The translations under genes were made by a program, and so were the position numbers. A stretch of 32,295 nucleotides of DNA, from the NCBI GenBank assembly GCA_002433075.1, contig DJHM01000019.1, positions 1 to 32,295 on the forward strand, given 5' to 3'. This DNA is from Latescibacteria bacterium UBA6620 (lineage in GTDB: Bacteria; Latescibacterota; UBA2968). Shown one piece after another: positions 16,073 to 23,251 of this stretch. Positions within the stretch are counted from its first letter, which is position 1. Each line of letters starts with the position of its first letter. The notes beneath the pieces were generated by a model. That model was not told the DNA's origin. It made no database searches and saw nothing but the letters and a program-made list of their open reading frames with translations.

Positions 16073-17545
16073 TCAGGTTTGAATCTCTTTTTTTAGCTCC
16101 CGAAGGCGCTGGCCCTCGGGAGTTTTTTTGTAGTATGGGTCGAGAGGAAAGCACCCCGAAATCATCCCGTTCCGTGGCGCGGTTGTGCAGTCGCTGAACG
16201 TCCGACAGACCTTTCGCGTCGCCATCTCGCCCGCCCCGAGTACGTCTGCTGGAAAATCCGGGTAGGAAAGGACGACACGCCCGAGCCCAATGAAATCGAC
16301 TTTTCCTTCCCGAACGGCGCACTGCGCGACGTGGGGGAGGTATTCCTGCAAGTAGGAGTAGGCGGTTCCGACAATCAACAGATCGGGATAATCGACCTTG
16401 ATCTGGCCCACTACGTCGATCTGTCTTGCCACATCAACCAGCGGGTCGACCGGGGGTTGGTAACCGTCGGAGGGAGGATAACAAGCCGGCCGCTGGATGT
16501 GTGGATTGTAATACGGACTTCCGGCTGACAGGTTGACCAGGCCGATTTCCAACGATCGAAGCAGGTCGAGGAACAGACGGGTCTCCTCCAGGTCGTAGGC
16601 GACCGGGTCGTCGGCATCGATTCCGAAGCCGTATTCGTATGGCAGGTGATCCGAGACAGGCTCCGGGATCCCGGGTCCCAGTTTTCGGCCGTCGCCGCCT
16701 TCGGGATCCGGTCGGAATGGCACGAAATCGAAAGCACTGAGGCGAACGCCAATGTCCAGGTCTGGGTGTTGCGAACGGATGCCCTCGACGATTTCCCTAA
16801 GGAAACGGGTCCGATTCTCAAAAGATCCTCCATAGGGGCCCGAGCGCGTGTACGCACTCAGAAACTCGTGCCCCAGATAACCGTGGCAGTGCTTGATGTC
16901 CACAAACTGGTATCCCAGGTCGGCGGCCACCGATGCGGCCTGGAGGTAGTCGTCCACGAGTAGCTTGATCTCGTCGTCCGACAGGAGGACGTCATCCGAA
17001 TCGATGCCGAATTTACGGTCCAGAATAGGATGCCGGTAGAGGGTCCTCGGCTCCATCTTGGCCTTGTCGAACGGTCTGCAGAATCGTCCCGAATGCGTCA
17101 GCTGTAGCCCCACGTAGAGATCGTCCGTCGATCCGAAACGCTCCGCGTGGGTCTTGAAGAGTTCTTCGCGAAGTCTCCCCAGGCCGCCCTTCGTATGTTC
17201 TGCCGCGTATAGTTGGTTGGGATTTGCGCGGCCTTCCGGGCGAACGGCAACTGCTTCGCCACCCCAGATCAGCTTGGCCCCGCTCAGCCCGAAGTTTTGC
17301 CATCGTCTGATCGTATGATCGGTTGGATTTCCCTCCGTATCCCCGTCCCAGCCCTCCATCGGATGGATACAGAACCGGTTGCCAATCGTGAATCCCCGAT
17401 AGTCGTAAGTGGCGGCGAGAGGGGATTCTGGTGCGGGCAGGATTTCATCGTCGAGTGGGAGGTTTACATTCAGGCTCTCCAGATAGGATCTGAAATCTGC
17501 CGTCGACTTGAAGTGTCCGACTCGCGTAAAGGCATCGGCCGCCAT
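16073..17545 (-). CDS. Old Yellow Enzyme-family NAD(P)H:flavin oxidoreductase
   Basis: FMN-dependent TIM-barrel reductase, probably acting on alpha,beta-unsaturated carbonyl compounds. Family motifs are GLQLTHSGRF at 146-155, KHCHGYLGHEFLSAYTR (H219 and H221 in the active-site position) at 218-234, YGGSFENRTRFLREIV at 238-253, and a phosphate-binding GLGRVVLSYPDFPADV near the C-terminus. The tail has three cysteines in CRTFSDC and SGCFPLDPYY, reminiscent of but not matching the 4Fe-4S ligand pattern of 2,4-dienoyl-CoA reductase. The frame is open far upstream of 17545, but that part lies antisense to the aminotransferase; the ATG at 17545 has AGGAGG five bases before it. It is divergent from the aminotransferase by 66 bases. 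The natural substrate is unknown. Confidence 0.88.
   Translation of the reverse strand: MAADAFTRVGHFKSTADFRSYLESLNVNLPLDDEILPAPESPLAATYDYRGFTIGNRFCIHPMEGWDGDTEGNPTDHTIRRWQNFGLSGAKLIWGGEAVAVRPEGRANPNQLYAAEHTKGGLGRLREELFKTHAERFGSTDDLYVGLQLTHSGRFCRPFDKAKMEPRTLYRHPILDRKFGIDSDDVLLSDDEIKLLVDDYLQAASVAADLGYQFVDIKHCHGYLGHEFLSAYTRSGPYGGSFENRTRFLREIVEGIRSQHPDLDIGVRLSAFDFVPFRPDPEGGDGRKLGPGIPEPVSDHLPYEYGFGIDADDPVAYDLEETRLFLDLLRSLEIGLVNLSAGSPYYNPHIQRPACYPPSDGYQPPVDPLVDVARQIDVVGQIKVDYPDLLIVGTAYSYLQEYLPHVAQCAVREGKVDFIGLGRVVLSYPDFPADVLGAGEMATRKVCRTFSDCTTAPRNGMISGCFPLDPYYKKTPEGQRLRELKKEIQT
16097..16129 (+). terminator. Terminator of the mreBC transcript, inside the convergent gene
   Basis: CTCCCGA (16097-16103) pairs with TCGGGAG (16116-16122) and is followed by seven T residues (16123-16129). 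It starts 26 bases after the mreC stop, and the whole element lies within the last codons of the minus-strand oxidoreductase gene (stop at 16073-16075). Confidence 0.85.
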
Positions 17546-17598
17546 CCGGCCTCCTGTTCCGTGTCTTAGGGGTTGCGTCACGACTGAAGAGCACAGAA

Positions 17599-17604
17599 TA
17601 TACA
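17599..17604 (+). promoter_or_regulatory. Possible -10 element (TATACA) seven bases before the aminotransferase ATG
   Basis: TATACA at 17599-17604 would place the transcript start at about 17611, directly at the ATG at 17612. TTGCGT at 17573 is 20 bases upstream, which is long for a -35. No ribosome binding site precedes the ATG, so a leaderless message is possible. Confidence 0.35.
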
Positions 17605-17611
17605 CGCCGCT

Positions 17612-18802
17612 ATGAGTGAGAGCAACGCAACGACCCCGACGGGGATCGACGTCGCCGAGGTCAGAGCCCTTTTCCCCGCCCTCGACACGTTCGTCTGGTT
17701 CCAGAACGGCGGCGTCAGCATTACGCCACAACCCGTGGCCGATGAACATACAAGGCTGATGCAGGAACTCTTTGAACGGGGCCCGATGCACATTGCCTAT
17801 CCCGATGAAGAGATGCCCCGACGGTCCGCGTCGATCGCCCGAATCGCTCGTTTTCTGCACGTCGACGCAGATGACCTGGCACTGACACGTGGAGTGAGTG
17901 AGGCTTTCCAGACGGTCCTTCGGGGAATGGATTGGAAAGAAGGTGAAGAAATCCTGATCACCGCGGAAGAGGAGGCCGCGCTCTTCCTTCCAGTGCTTCA
18001 GCTTCGTGATCTTTTCGGGGTCCGTCCTGTCAAGGTGCCTCTTCTGATGGACGAGGCAGATCAGACTGCGGCCTTTGCCGATCGAATTGGGCCACGGACA
18101 CGGTTGGTCGCCTTCTCTCACGTGACCACGGACACGGGGCACAGAATGCCTGTGGCCGGAATCTGCAAAGCCGCAAGAGCAGCCGGAAGCCTGTCCTTCG
18201 TCGATATGGCGCATTCTGCCGGCGTCTTTCCCATCGACCTTTCCGCCTGTGAATGCGACTTCGCCGGGTTGCTTTCATACAAATGGTTTTACGCGCCATA
18301 TGCGTCTGGGGTACTCTACGTGAGGCCCGATCGGCGCGATGCGCTTCGTGTGACCTACGCGGGCGGACGGTCGGAGTCGCTGTTGGACTGGGAAACCGAT
18401 CGCTACGAATCCAAGCCCACGGCCAAACGGTTTCAGTATGGACCCTGGTCCTGGCCGCTCGTGCACGCCTGGGCCACGGCACTCGATTTCCTCGATGGCT
18501 ATGGACTGGAGGCCATCTCCGACCGGACGGCGGCCCTGACGACGCGTCTGAAACACGGCCTCAAGGCGCTGGAGGGAGTGAGCGTTCTCACGCCAGAGAC
18601 TTTCGATCGGTCAGCTGCCCTTGTCACCTTCTCGACGCCGGGAAACGCAGTCGAGGTGAGTGATCGTTTGCGTGAAGAATGGAATATTGTGATCAAACCG
18701 ACGCATTCTACGTGTGAGGCCCTTCGAGCCAGCATCCCCTTCTTTCTGGTTGAAGAGGAAGTGGATCTGTTGATCGAAGCGGCCTCGAAAGGAACTACAT
18801 AA
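17612..18802 (+). CDS. Class V aminotransferase-fold PLP enzyme
   Basis: A 396-residue fold-type I PLP enzyme of the aminotransferase V / cysteine desulfurase-like group. LTRGVSEAFQTVL near residue 92 is the cofactor phosphate-binding segment. SHVTTDTGHRMPV and VDMAHSAGVFPID supply Asp198 and His201, which contact the pyridine ring. LSYKWFYAPYASGVLYV holds the Schiff-base lysine K224. The Cys-containing loop of desulfurases is not obvious; KPTHSTCEALRASIPFF near the end is the substrate-binding C-terminal region. It is followed after 14 bases by a D-2-hydroxyacid dehydrogenase, so the pair may convert an amino acid to a keto acid and then a hydroxy acid, or the reverse. The substrate is not identifiable. 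No ribosome binding site is seen. Confidence 0.86.
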   Translation: MSESNATTPTGIDVAEVRALFPALDTFVWFQNGGVSITPQPVADEHTRLMQELFERGPMHIAYPDEEMPRRSASIARIARFLHVDADDLALTRGVSEAFQTVLRGMDWKEGEEILITAEEEAALFLPVLQLRDLFGVRPVKVPLLMDEADQTAAFADRIGPRTRLVAFSHVTTDTGHRMPVAGICKAARAAGSLSFVDMAHSAGVFPIDLSACECDFAGLLSYKWFYAPYASGVLYVRPDRRDALRVTYAGGRSESLLDWETDRYESKPTAKRFQYGPWSWPLVHAWATALDFLDGYGLEAISDRTAALTTRLKHGLKALEGVSVLTPETFDRSAALVTFSTPGNAVEVSDRLREEWNIVIKPTHSTCEALRASIPFFLVEEEVDLLIEAASKGTT

Positions 18803-18816
18803 CCGGGAGATCATCG

Positions 18817-19776
18817 ATGGCAGATGTCAAGATCGTCGTACCCGGGGACGACCCACCCCAGATTCAGGGGTCGCCCCATCTGGCCCGACTGGACGGACTG
18901 GCGGAGGTTGTGCTGCATACGGATCGACCAGCAAACACCACAGAGAAAATCGCTCGAGCACAAGGCGCACGCGTGATTATGAACACTCGGGGCGCGGTTT
19001 CGTGGGGCGAGGAGGAGTTCTCGCAGCTACCGGAACTTGAATTCATCACGTCGTGCTCGATCGGTACAGATATGTTCGACCTGGAGGCTGCTCGACGTCA
19101 CAACGTGATGATCAGCAACCAGCCTGGCCGAACTGCGCCCGTTGTGGCGGAGCATATGTTCGCACTGATGTTTGCGGTCGCTCGGCGAACATCCTTCATG
19201 ACGGCGGAGATGAAAGCCGGGCGCTGGCCCCGAATCGATTTGACGATGCTTCAAGGGAAAACTCTGGGGATTCTGGGGACCGGGGCGATCGGTGCGGAGA
19301 TGGCCCGATTGGGGAGAGCCATCGGAATGGAGGTGATCGCGTGGACCTACAACCCGTCACTCGAAAGGGCGGCGGAATTGGGGGTGACCTTCAAGTCGTT
19401 CGAGGAGGTGTTGTCTGAATCAGATGTCGTCAGCATTCACGTGAAACTGACGGACGACAGCCGAGGTCTTGTGGGATCGAGCGAAATCGCACAGATGAAG
19501 CCGGGCTCGATGCTGCTGAACGGAGCCCGGGGCCCGATCGTCGATACCAACGCGCTTGCAGACGCCCTCAACTCCGGTCATCTGGGGGGAGCGGGCATCG
19601 ACGTATTCGATGAAGAGCCTACCCCTGCGGATCATCCATTGTTTTCCTGCGAACACGTTGTCCTGACACCGCACTGCGCGGATATGACGCCGGAAGGCGT
19701 CGATCTTCTCAATGGGGGAGCGGTTGACAACACAATCGCCTTCCTGGAAGGGAATCATCAAAATCTGGTGACCTGA
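18817..19776 (+). CDS. D-isomer-specific 2-hydroxyacid dehydrogenase
   Basis: NAD(P)-dependent enzyme interconverting 2-keto and D-2-hydroxy acids; the group includes phosphoglycerate, glyoxylate and lactate dehydrogenases. The 319-residue protein has the nucleotide-binding motif GILGTGAIG (151-159) and the catalytic triad R238 (LNGARGPIVDT), E267 (FDEEPT) and H286 (LTPHCAD). It lacks the C-terminal ACT domain of long SerA proteins. It starts 14 bases after the aminotransferase stop, preceded by CCGGGAGATC as ribosome binding site, and the two genes are almost certainly co-transcribed. The substrate is unknown. Confidence 0.93.
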   Translation: MADVKIVVPGDDPPQIQGSPHLARLDGLAEVVLHTDRPANTTEKIARAQGARVIMNTRGAVSWGEEEFSQLPELEFITSCSIGTDMFDLEAARRHNVMISNQPGRTAPVVAEHMFALMFAVARRTSFMTAEMKAGRWPRIDLTMLQGKTLGILGTGAIGAEMARLGRAIGMEVIAWTYNPSLERAAELGVTFKSFEEVLSESDVVSIHVKLTDDSRGLVGSSEIAQMKPGSMLLNGARGPIVDTNALADALNSGHLGGAGIDVFDEEPTPADHPLFSCEHVVLTPHCADMTPEGVDLLNGGAVDNTIAFLEGNHQNLVT

Positions 19777-19889
19777 GCATCCGGGATGGTGGTTTACAGA
19801 GGGGAGAGTCTTGCCGGCTCCCAGACCGGCTGTGCACGATTTTCCGGCTCATGCCGCGTGGAATGCCCGTCTCGGTTGGGCTTTCACTT

Positions 19890-19905
19890 CGGCACGGGGA
19901 TTGCA
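19890..19905 (+). promoter_or_regulatory. Sigma-54 (RpoN)-type promoter for flgC
   Basis: CGGCACGGGGATTGCA matches the -24/-12 consensus TGGCACG-N4-TTGCA at every conserved base except the first. The key GG and GC doublets are exactly ten bases apart. Transcription would start near 19915, about 43 bases before the flgC ATG, with AAGAAGGA as ribosome binding site at 19942-19949. Sigma-54 control of flagellar rod and hook genes is established in several Gram-negative groups. I see no clear enhancer-binding palindrome in the remaining upstream sequence (19777-19889). Confidence 0.72.
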
Positions 19906-19957
19906 ATTAACGCTGGAGTCTGAAGCATCCACCCTCTGAAACAAGAAGGACCATCCC

Positions 19958-20509
19958 ATGGCTGTGACTCAAAGCGTCACGCTCGCCCGCTCTGCGTCGG
20001 GGTATCGCCCGCCTTCTGGCGGCGTGTTCGATGCCTTCGACATCAGCGGCACAGGATTATCGGCACAACGGCGAAAGCTCAACGCGATCGCGAGCAACAT
20101 CGCGAACGCAGATACCACACGGACGGAAGAAGGCGGTCCGTTCAAAAGAAAACGCGTAGTTATGGTGGAGTCCCCCTACACCCAGCGTTTTCGGGACGTC
20201 TTGAACAGCACCAAGCAGCACATCAGTTCAACGCACCGGGACCACCTCCCCGCGGGCCCCGGTCCGGCGATTCAGGAACTGTTGGGCGCAGGTGTCGAAT
20301 CCGTGGAAATCCGAGAAGAGCCGTCAGAGCCCAGGTTGGTCTACGATCCTGCCCACCCGGATGCCCGGGAAGACGGTTACGTCGTCTACCCCGACATCAA
20401 CGTGGTGACGGAGATGGTAGATATGATCACGGCCTCTCGTGCCTACGAAGCCAACGTGACAGCAATGAACGCAGCCAAGGATATGATCCAGAGGGCATTG
20501 GAGATCTAG
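19958..20509 (+). CDS. flgC: Flagellar basal-body rod protein FlgC
   Basis: Proximal rod subunit of the flagellum, exported by the flagellar type III system. The N-terminal FDAFDISGTGLSAQRRKLNAIASNIANADTTRTEEGGPFKRK and the C-terminal YPDINVVTEMVDMITASRAYEANVTAMNAAKDMIQRALEI are the classic coiled-coil-forming ends of the family. At 183 residues it is longer than the usual 135-150, mainly from about 25 extra residues before FDAFDISG and extra sequence in the middle (residues 75-125). flgC normally sits between flgB and fliE; here it stands alone with a sigma-54-type promoter in front and three hairpins behind. The intact termini argue for a working protein. Confidence 0.94.
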   Translation: MAVTQSVTLARSASGYRPPSGGVFDAFDISGTGLSAQRRKLNAIASNIANADTTRTEEGGPFKRKRVVMVESPYTQRFRDVLNSTKQHISSTHRDHLPAGPGPAIQELLGAGVESVEIREEPSEPRLVYDPAHPDAREDGYVVYPDINVVTEMVDMITASRAYEANVTAMNAAKDMIQRALEI

Positions 20510-20550
20510 CTTCACAGCACCCGAGAAATCAGGCACTCGAAATCCCCTAA

Positions 20551-20570
20551 AAACCGCATCCTTGCGGTTT
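20551..20570 (+). terminator. Hairpin 1 after flgC
   Basis: AAACCGCA-TCCT-TGCGGTTT, an 8-bp perfect stem 42 bases after the flgC stop. It has no T-run beyond the stem's own TTT and is probably a weak or accessory terminator. Confidence 0.5.
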
Positions 20571-20586
20571 CCAAGAGCTCCCAGCG

Positions 20587-20608
20587 CCGAATCGTCCCCG
20601 CGATTCGG
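20587..20608 (+). repeat. Hairpin 2 after flgC
   Basis: CCGAATCG-TCCCCG-CGATTCGG, an 8-bp perfect stem with a 6-base loop, followed by TTCCTC. It is the middle of three consecutive hairpins between flgC and the convergent asd. Confidence 0.5.
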
Positions 20609-20619
20609 TTCCTCCCGAA

Positions 20620-20660
20620 AGAAAGCCCCCGGCGAATCAGATCGTCGGGGGCTTTCTTTG
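20620..20660. terminator. Bidirectional terminator between flgC and asd
   Basis: AGAAAGCCCCCG pairs with CGGGGGCTTTCT (20620-20631 with 20646-20657), extended inward by GCGA/TCGT to about 16 bp with a 6-base loop. T residues follow on the plus strand, and the stem's A-rich left arm gives U residues on the minus strand. It can end both the flgC and asd transcripts. Confidence 0.88.
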
Positions 20661-20673
20661 TTTCTGAGCGATG

Positions 20674-21756
20674 CTACTTCGCTTCCAGGTAGCCTTGCGC
20701 GTGCAAGAGTTCGGCCATCAGGATTGCGCCTCCTGCCGCCCCTCTCAGAGTGTTGTGACTCAAGGCGATAAACTTGTAGTCGAAGACCTCGTCGTCTCTG
20801 AGTCTTCCTAGGGTGACGGCCATCCCGTTGCCCGCGTCCCGATCGACCTTCGTCTGTGGGCGGTCGTCTTCATCCGAGTAGGTCAGGAACGGCGCAGGGG
20901 AAGAGGGGAGTCCTTCGGCTTTCTTGCTTCCCTGAAAAGAGCGCCATCGGTCGATGACTTCGTCTCGCGGGGGCTTTGTCTCGAAAGCGACGGACGTCGC
21001 TGCCATATGCCCGTCTGTGACCGGTACGCGAATGCACTGAGCCGAAATCACTGGGGCGTCGGTCGCCTTGATCTCGCCATTCTCGATATGTCCCCAGATT
21101 TTCAAAGGCTCACGGGTACTTTTCTCTTCTTCGCCCCCGATGAATGGGATCACGTTGTCTTCCATTTCGGGCCAAGTGTCAAAGGTTTTTCCCGCACCCG
21201 AAATGGCCTGATAGGTACACACCGTCGATCGAGTGGGTCGGAAATCCCAGAGCGCGTGGAAGGCAGGTACATATGGCTGAATCGAGCAGTTCGGTTTGAC
21301 AGAGATAAATCCTCTCTGCGTTCCCAGCCTTTTCCGCTGAGCCGGGATCACTTCTGTGTGGTCCGGGTTGATCTCCGGGATGATCATCGGGACATCCGGT
21401 GTCCAGCGATGCGCCGAATTGTTTGACACAACGGGGGTTTCTGCTCTGGCGTACGCCTCCTCGATCTCCCGAATGTCGTCCTTCTCCATATCAAGGGCGG
21501 ACACAACGAAATCCGATTCTGGGCAAACTTCGTCGACGCACTGAACATCTCGGATGACGGTCGCAGATACCTCAGAAGGGATGTCAGATGAGAGTGTCCA
21601 TCTGCCCTGGACGGCCTCTGTGTAGGTTTTGCCCGCTGACCGGGGGCTCGCCGCAAGCGCCGAGGGTTCAAACCACGGGTGGTCAGACAGGATGCTGATA
21701 AAACGCTGGCCGACCATTCCGGTCGCCCCCAAAACACCGACCTTCAGTTTGCTCAC
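20674..21756 (-). CDS. asd: Aspartate-semialdehyde dehydrogenase
   Basis: Converts aspartyl phosphate to aspartate semialdehyde with NADPH, the branch point to lysine/DAP, threonine and methionine. The N-terminus is KLKVGVLGATGMVGQRF, the catalytic Cys157 lies in SVKPNCSIQPYVPAF, and the active-site His250 in VPVTDGHMAATSVAFE. The spacing and the KPNCSIQ motif place it in the archaeal/fungal-type branch of Asd rather than the E. coli type. The product is 360 residues from the GTG at 21756, which has GGAGGAGAAG just upstream; an upstream ATG at 21849 would lie inside the riboswitch and is rejected. Expression is predicted to be controlled by the lysine riboswitch and terminator directly upstream. 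Confidence 0.95.
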   Translation of the reverse strand: MSKLKVGVLGATGMVGQRFISILSDHPWFEPSALAASPRSAGKTYTEAVQGRWTLSSDIPSEVSATVIRDVQCVDEVCPESDFVVSALDMEKDDIREIEEAYARAETPVVSNNSAHRWTPDVPMIIPEINPDHTEVIPAQRKRLGTQRGFISVKPNCSIQPYVPAFHALWDFRPTRSTVCTYQAISGAGKTFDTWPEMEDNVIPFIGGEEEKSTREPLKIWGHIENGEIKATDAPVISAQCIRVPVTDGHMAATSVAFETKPPRDEVIDRWRSFQGSKKAEGLPSSPAPFLTYSDEDDRPQTKVDRDAGNGMAVTLGRLRDDEVFDYKFIALSHNTLRGAAGGAILMAELLHAQGYLEAK

Positions 21757-21770
21757 CTTCTCCTCCGTAC

Positions 21771-21810
21771 GAAAAAAGCCGACGCACCGTGGGTAGAGGC
21801 GACGTCGGCT
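21771..21810 (-). terminator. Riboswitch-controlled terminator in the asd leader
   Basis: On the minus strand, AGCCGACG (21810-21803) pairs with CGTCGGCT (21784-21777), followed by a run of six T residues. It lies directly after the lysine aptamer and about 15 bases before the asd start. The 5' arm can instead pair with GTCGGT (21834-21829) at the 3' edge of the aptamer's P1 helix, giving an antiterminator when lysine is absent. Confidence 0.88.
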
Positions 21811-21831
21811 CCATTTGCAATCACAAGCACC

Positions 21832-22009
21832 GACAAGAGAGCGCTCCACGGCAGTTCACCGTGACAGTCCAGAGGATGTTTTCCGTCTGAACCAGCCGAA
21901 CACGTGACAGAGCGTGGTCGGCTTCGGCGGTGATTCCCTTTGGCGGCCGTGAACCGGATCTGTCGTCCCCACGGTCGCTACTCATGAATCCCGCGCCTCT
22001 ACCCTTGCA
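21832..22009 (-). ncRNA. Lysine riboswitch (L-box) in the asd leader
   Basis: Read on the minus strand, the leader carries the L-box conserved blocks in order: GTAGAGGCGCG (from 22002), GAGTAG, AAAGGGA, CCGCCGAAG, CGGCTGG, GACTGTCACGG and CCGTGGAGCGCTCTC. P1 is CAAGGG (22007-22002) with CTCTTG (21839-21834). P3 pairs 21923-21913 with 21904-21894, 10 of 11 bases. P5 is CACGG/CCGTG. The P2 loop GACAGA (21964-21959) is perfectly complementary to the P3 loop TCTGTC (21911-21906), the kissing-loop contact known for this riboswitch. A terminator follows, so lysine binding should stop transcription into asd. I identify it from memory of the consensus. Confidence 0.93.
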
Positions 22010-22015
22010 CGGCAA

Positions 22016-22044
22016 AATGTGCCAAAGTCGAACCTTTCTGTCAA
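22016..22044 (-). promoter_or_regulatory. Promoter candidate for the asd leader
   Basis: On the minus strand a consensus TTGACA (22044-22039) is followed after 17 bases by CACATT (22021-22016). The -10 is weak, but the predicted start near 22010 falls exactly at the 5' edge of the riboswitch, which supports it. Confidence 0.55.
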
Positions 22045-22106
22045 GCGTCAAGCCGAAACCAGACTCGTTTCGACGATCAAAGGTCAAAGCACCCTTCCCT
22101 GTACCG

Positions 22107-22135
22107 TTGCCGAATAGACCTGGATGGATTACAAT
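22107..22135 (+). promoter_or_regulatory. Promoter candidate for the IMPase-family gene
   Basis: TTGCCG (22107-22112), 17 bases, TACAAT (22130-22135). Transcription would start near 22142, 22 bases before the ATG, which has AAGGAG at 22153-22158. The 407-base gap 21757-22163 is accounted for by the asd leader, its promoter and this promoter. Confidence 0.55.
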
Positions 22136-22163
22136 CGACGCGCTCGTTCTTCAAGGAGATCCG

Positions 22164-23177
22164 ATGATTGACAGCGCCGAAATAGGGAACAGGATCCGCC
22201 GAATACAAGGCAGAATCCGGGACACGGTAGTCGACCACATCGCAACGGTAGAGACGCAGACATTGTCCGAAGTCTCGGCTGAGACCGCCGGCGACACGAT
22301 CTATGCTGTCGATCGTGTAACTGAGGCAGCGTTGGTAGAGCTCTTCGAATCAGAATTGGGGGGTGACGTTTCGTTCGTTCTGATTGGAGAAGGCTTGCCG
22401 GAGGCAGGTGCTGTGTTCCCGTCCGGCACGAGCGAAGAGGGGGCCGATCTGAGAATCATCGTGGACCCGGTCGATGGAACACGGGGCCTGATGTACGACA
22501 AGCGAAGCGCGTGGGTTCTGACGGGTGTCGCCAGGAATCGTGGGCCCCAGACGAACCTCCAGGACATCTTCTTCGCGGCACAGACCGAGATCCCCACGAC
22601 CAAACAATACCTGTCAGACGTCGTGTGGGCGATGAAAGGTGGGGGAGCGCACACCCTACGGTACGATCGCCTCAAAGAGGAAGCTCACTCCCTGTCCCTG
22701 CAACCGTCGCGAGCCACGACACTGACGCACGGATTCGGGATGATCTCGAGATTTTTCCAGGGCGGGAAGGATATTTTAGCCAAAGTCGAAGAAGACATCG
22801 CTCAGGCGGTCGTCGGTCCCATAGAACCAGGCAGGGCACGGCTTTTCGAAGATCAGTACATCTGCAGTGGGGGCCAATTCTACGAGTTGATGGCAGGACA
22901 CGATCGGTTCAACGCGGATCTACGGCCGTGTTTGGAGGCGACACTGGCCGATAGAGGACAGAAACTGGGAATATGCTGTCATCCGTATGACGTGTGTACG
23001 GAGCTCATAGGTCGCGAAATGGGCGTGATCATTACAGGGGCGGATGGCCGAGATCTGGATGCGCCGTTGGATCTTACCACACCCGTCGCGTGGGTGGGCT
23101 ATGCCAACCAGATGCTCAAAGAGCTTGTGGAGCCCCACCTTCGAGCGGCTATGAGACGGCACCACCTGATGAAATGA
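22164..23177 (+). CDS. Inositol monophosphatase-family phosphatase
   Basis: A 337-residue member of the lithium-sensitive, Mg-dependent phosphatase superfamily. The metal-binding motif is DPVDGTRGLMYDKRSAW starting at D101, with the preceding acidic residue in LIGEGLPE near residue 77 (GEE in most relatives). The C-terminal motif is CHPYDVCTELIGREMGVIITGADG, where the usual WDxAAG is replaced by YDVCTEL but keeps the metal-binding Asp. It is longer than classical IMPases (about 260-270) through extra segments after residue 110. The frame is open upstream to 21930, but the ATG at 22164 with AAGGAG is the natural start. The substrate could be a sugar phosphate, inositol phosphate or nucleotide; it is divergent from asd with no obvious link. 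Confidence 0.82.
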   Translation: MIDSAEIGNRIRRIQGRIRDTVVDHIATVETQTLSEVSAETAGDTIYAVDRVTEAALVELFESELGGDVSFVLIGEGLPEAGAVFPSGTSEEGADLRIIVDPVDGTRGLMYDKRSAWVLTGVARNRGPQTNLQDIFFAAQTEIPTTKQYLSDVVWAMKGGGAHTLRYDRLKEEAHSLSLQPSRATTLTHGFGMISRFFQGGKDILAKVEEDIAQAVVGPIEPGRARLFEDQYICSGGQFYELMAGHDRFNADLRPCLEATLADRGQKLGICCHPYDVCTELIGREMGVIITGADGRDLDAPLDLTTPVAWVGYANQMLKELVEPHLRAAMRRHHLMK

Positions 23178-23251
23178 CTTCGTGCTTGTCACGATGAATT
23201 ATCTTATTTGTTTGTATGCGCTCACTTACAGGGTTGAGTGCTTCTCTGGGC

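Noticed and set aside
17546..18214. Upstream extension of the oxidoreductase frame by 223 residues
   Set aside because: It is antisense to the aminotransferase, shows no family similarity, and an AGGAGG-supported ATG exists at 17545.
21832..22009. AAAGGGAA and CTGT blocks in the asd leader first suggested a cobalamin riboswitch
   Set aside because: The B12 box is absent, whereas the ordered L-box blocks and kissing loop match the lysine class throughout.
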